NCBI RefSeq assembly: GCF_010435915.1
Contig: NZ_JAAFZH010000011.1
Coordinates: forward strand, 62,001-126,000
Reading direction: 5' to 3'
Origin: Spirosoma terrae
Lineage (GTDB): Bacteria; Bacteroidota; Bacteroidia; Cytophagales; Spirosomataceae
DNA: 64,000 nucleotides
Below, piece after piece: positions 62,401 to 64,000 of this stretch. The translations under genes were made by a program, and so were the position numbers. Each line of letters starts with the position of its first letter. Position 1 is the first letter of the stretch. Below the pieces are notes generated by a model. It did no database searches. It was not told the origin of the DNA and saw only the letters and a program-made list of their open reading frames with translations.

Positions 62401-62908
62401 GTCGTATCAGATGTATCCGAAGGTGTACGAAGAATACTACAAAGCCAATGAGCAATATGGCGATGTGAGCATTATTCCAACCCCTGCTTTCTTCTACGGC
62501 CTCAAAGAGAACGAGGAGATTCTGATCAACATTGAAGAAGGGAAAAATATCCTGGTTCGATTGTTGTTCAAATCAGAACCCGATGAATTCGGTATGCGAA
62601 CCATTACGTTCGAACTGAACGGCCAGAGCCGTCAGGTTCAGGTGCGCGATAAGTCATCGAAGGTCGAAAAAGCAATCAACGCTAAAATCAGCAAGGATAG
62701 CGATGTAGGCGCTCCGCTACAGGGCCGTCTGACGCGAATCCTGGTGAAAGAAGGCGATGAAGTGAAAAAGAACCAGCCACTCTTTGTGATCGAAGCGATG
62801 AAAATGGAAAGCATCGTTGCTGCGTCAAAAGCGGGTAAAATTGCCAAAATTGTTCTGAAAGAAGGCACCGTAGTAGAGCAGGACGACTGTGTTGTGGAGC
62901 TAGTATAA
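59456..62908 (+). CDS. pyc: pyruvate carboxylase
   Basis: A 1150-residue single-chain pyruvate carboxylase. Biotin carboxylase domain (about 10-460) with the ATP-binding GGGGRGMR segment and HIEVQLLGDQHGN; carboxyltransferase domain (about 535-800) starting DTTFRDGHQSLLATRVRT; conserved carboxylase region; and the C-terminal biotin attachment EAMKMES with Lys about 1116. It makes oxaloacetate from pyruvate, bicarbonate and ATP, replenishing the citric-acid cycle. ATG 59456 gives the usual start MKEYIRPIKRLLVANRGEIA; an in-frame ATG upstream adds four residues. It ends before a strong terminator. Full length, no sign of damage. Confidence 0.97.
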   Translation: MKEYIRPIKRLLVANRGEIAIRIMRAATELGITTIAVYTYEDRYSLHRYKADEAYQIGRDEDPLKPYLDVEGIILLAKRHQVDAIHPGYGFLSENVNLARRCREEGIIFVGPSPEAMDALGDKVRAKNLATKAGVPLIPDSREENMSPEFALSEAERIGFPVMVKAAAGGGGRGMRVVRQAEEFEKAFTEAKNEARNAFGDDTIFLEKFIEEPKHIEVQLLGDQHGNIVHLYERDCSVQRRFQKVVEVAPSFGLRQETKQKLYEYALQLGRAVEYSNAGTVEFLVDKNENIYFIEVNPRIQVEHTITEEVTGIDIVRTQILIAMGYKLSDNGIYIHHQDEVPLNGYAIQCRITTEDPTNGFKPDFGTIIAYRNAAGFGIRLDEGSSYAGMKISPYFDSMIVKVSARGRTLKGASQRLTRALLEFRIRGVKTNIGFLLNVISHPIFQRGEARVSFIESHPELFNLKKPQDRSTRVLHYLADVIVNGNPEVKKKDDSKIFRTPIVPAFDTYAPYPKGNRDRMKEMGRENFSKWVMDQKCVLYTDTTFRDGHQSLLATRVRTQDLQKVAEGFAKNHPELFSMEVWGGATFDVAMRFLYESPWKRLAALREAMPNMLLQMLFRGSNAVGYSAYPDNLIEKFVEKSWENGIDIFRIFDSLNWVEAMKVSIKAVRERTDAICEAAICYTGDMLDPAKHKKYNLQYYLDLARQLEDEGAHMLAIKDMAGLLKPLAAEVLVKELKQAVNIPVHLHTHDTAGIQAATYLKAIDAGVDIVDCALGALSGLTSQPNFNSVVAMMQGHERECPMNLSSLNAYSNYWEDVREYYYPFESGMKAGSAEVYDNEIPGGQYSNLKPQAIATGLGDKFETLKKNYSVANQLFGDIVKVTPSSKVVGDMAIFMTANNLTADDVLKRGESLSFPESVKELMKGILGQPVGGFPEEVQKVVLKGEEPITGRPNEHLKPIDFNADFEAFRKKYPLNDGFEDYLSYQMYPKVYEEYYKANEQYGDVSIIPTPAFFYGLKENEEILINIEEGKNILVRLLFKSEPDEFGMRTITFELNGQSRQVQVRDKSSKVEKAINAKISKDSDVGAPLQGRLTRILVKEGDEVKKNQPLFVIEAMKMESIVAASKAGKIAKIVLKEGTVVEQDDCVVELV

Positions 62909-62924
62909 TTGCGTGCAGATACGT

Positions 62925-62965
62925 ATCGGGCCGATTCACTACGCAGTGAATCGGCCCGATTTTTT
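62925..62965. terminator. terminator between pyc and convergent desaturase-like gene
   Basis: A 16-bp perfect stem (62925-62940, 62945-62960; loop ACGC) is followed by TTTTT on the plus strand. The stop of the convergent gene lies at 62964, within the T-tract. Confidence 0.9.
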
Positions 62966-63683
62966 ATTCCCGGTGAACATCCCGAAAACGTAGCATATCG
63001 CCCAGCCGCAGTTCTTTCTCCTGATCGAAGCCACAGGTCGAACGAAACTCTTTCGGGTTTCGATACGTACCGAACAGCATATCCCACCAGACAATATCGC
63101 CGTAGTTATGGCTATGTTTCTCATATTCGTGATGGATTCGGTGCATTTCGGGGCGTTGGAAAATATAGCCGATCCACTGCGGTGTTTTTACGTTGGTGTG
63201 ATAAAAGAACTCACCCAAGGCTGTGCAGAGTGTATAGATGGCCCCTGCTTCCGGGTTCAATCCCAATACTGTATAAACCAGCAGACTGCCGATAACGGAA
63301 TTGACAGTCATTTCGAGGGGGTGCTTATAAAAAGACGTAATGACTTCCAGGCGTTGTGGGCTATGGTGAATCTGGTGAAAATGGGTCCACAGAAAGTCGA
63401 CAGTGTGCCGCCAGCGATGCCACCAGTAGAAAATAAAGGTGGCTATGACGTAGGCAATGATGCCACCACCTAGGTTGCCTACATGATCAGACAAGCGAAA
63501 GACGGAATAGGCTGACAGCCACTTCTCCCAGGTAAATCCGGCCATGACCACAACAATCAGCTGAATAAAATTGATCGCCAGTACGCGGATCGTCCAGGTA
63601 GGAACAGTCGGTAATTTCCAGCCTGGAATAATCCGTTCGAGGATAAAACAACAGGCAAAGACGGCAAAAATAATAGGTAGCAT
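62964..63683 (-). CDS. sterol desaturase / fatty-acid hydroxylase family membrane protein
   Basis: A 239-residue membrane protein of the fatty-acid hydroxylase superfamily. Three histidine boxes are visible: HRWRH (WWHRWRHTVDFLW), HQIHHS and the C-terminal HRIHHEYEKHSHNYG, forming the di-iron site. These enzymes hydroxylate or desaturate sterols, fatty acids or carotenoids at the membrane; substrate unknown. It has 3-4 hydrophobic segments (IFAVFACCFILERII; RVLAINFIQLIVVVMAGF; GGGIIAYVIATFIFYW). Convergent with pyc; the stop falls within the terminator T-tract. Confidence 0.85.
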   Translation of the reverse strand: MLPIIFAVFACCFILERIIPGWKLPTVPTWTIRVLAINFIQLIVVVMAGFTWEKWLSAYSVFRLSDHVGNLGGGIIAYVIATFIFYWWHRWRHTVDFLWTHFHQIHHSPQRLEVITSFYKHPLEMTVNSVIGSLLVYTVLGLNPEAGAIYTLCTALGEFFYHTNVKTPQWIGYIFQRPEMHRIHHEYEKHSHNYGDIVWWDMLFGTYRNPKEFRSTCGFDQEKELRLGDMLRFRDVHRE

Positions 63684-63752
63684 AGGTTTGTAGGGCTAGA
63701 TAAATAATGACCCAAAGCAATACTGTTGCTACGTATCAACCATTGACAAATA

Positions 63753-64000
63753 TCAATTTCGGTATTGGCCACGAAGCCGACTCAATGTTTCGGGCGAAAT
63801 GCCCAGATGAGAGGCTATGTATTTTAGAGGTACCCGCTGAAAAATGGCCGGAAAATCGTGGAGAAGTTGCTGATAGCGTTCGTTGGCCGTTTGCATACGT
63901 AAATTTTGAGTGCGAAGCTCACTCAATACGTAGTACCGCTCCGTGAGAACTCGCCCGATTATATTAAATTCTGGAAAGTGTTGATAGAGGTGCTGTAGTT
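63753..64000 (-). CDS. Crp/Fnr-family regulator, 3' part
   Basis: The window ends inside this gene; about 82 codons of the C-terminus are visible, ending TGA at 63753-63755. The segment LQHLYQHFPEFNIIGRVLTERYYV, then ERYQQLLHDFPAIFQRVPLKYIASHLGISPETLSRLRG, is the hinge and winged helix of the Bacteroidota type of Crp/Fnr regulator. The N-terminal cyclic-nucleotide-like domain lies beyond base 64000. It is on the same strand as, and 69 bases upstream of, the desaturase-family gene, so it might control it. Confidence 0.9.
   Translation of the reverse strand, partial: LQHLYQHFPEFNIIGRVLTERYYVLSELRTQNLRMQTANERYQQLLHDFPAIFQRVPLKYIASHLGISPETLSRLRGQYRN

Noticed and set aside
1..64000. CRISPR array, prophage, integrase or intact insertion sequence
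   Set aside because: No regularly spaced repeats, phage structural genes, recombinases or transposases were seen.

Overview
The window looks like chromosomal DNA of a Bacteroidota bacterium, most likely Cytophagales of the Spirosoma type. The evidence is four SusC/SusD-type outer-membrane import pairs, a type IX secretion sorting domain on a secreted protease, promoters of the Bacteroidota TTG...TANNTTTG kind, proteins limited to this phylum (DUF4468, SusD) and few Shine-Dalgarno sequences. The genus is inferred from general protein resemblance; there is no rRNA. Base composition looks even throughout, with no prophage, integrase or intact insertion sequence.

Layout. 1-6.2 kb: a small lipoprotein; a Gdx-type guanidinium exporter behind what reads as a guanidine-II (mini-ykkC) riboswitch; a molybdopterin oxidoreductase with its membrane cytochrome b; a redoxin; an AraC regulator divergent from a metallo-beta-lactamase-fold hydrolase; and a patatin. 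6.2-30.9 kb: four SusC/SusD systems. The third is a five-gene operon that also encodes two lipoproteins and a secreted M43 metalloprotease; the fourth is convergent to it. A 42-bp perfect inverted repeat lies between the two. 30.9-39.6 kb: an OmpA-like protein, an endonuclease III homologue, two uncharacterised proteins, a gene-poor stretch with a possible relic, a ThuA-domain protein, a stand-alone TonB receptor, and two divergent single-domain response regulators, one with Glu in place of the phospho-acceptor Asp. 39.7-50 kb: an AmpG-like transporter, an FAD/NAD(P) protein with a DUF3891 partner, a TPR histidine kinase, a quinone-oxidoreductase-like protein, and dps followed by a PoxB-like enzyme. 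50-53.3 kb: an arsenic operon arsR-arsM-arsC-arsN2-acr3 with two similar operator-like palindromes and a terminator after arsR. 53.5-64 kb: tRNA-Arg(CCU), hflX, a MATE exporter with a structured leader, a Nif3-like protein, a DUF305 protein, a microbial-rhodopsin homologue lacking the retinal-binding lysine, pyruvate carboxylase, a sterol-desaturase-family protein and the 3' part of a Crp/Fnr regulator.

How the genes work together. The SusCD block takes up oligomeric nutrients across the outer membrane. No glycoside hydrolase or lyase is present, and the only secreted degradative enzyme is a protease, so at least one system may import peptides. The arsenic operon combines sensing, arsenate reduction, arsenite methylation and arsenite export. 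The strongest unusual signals are the lysine-less rhodopsin homologue (58447-59235), the guanidine-II riboswitch in a Bacteroidota setting, the D-to-E response regulator, the two long perfect inverted repeats and the protease-containing SusCD operon.
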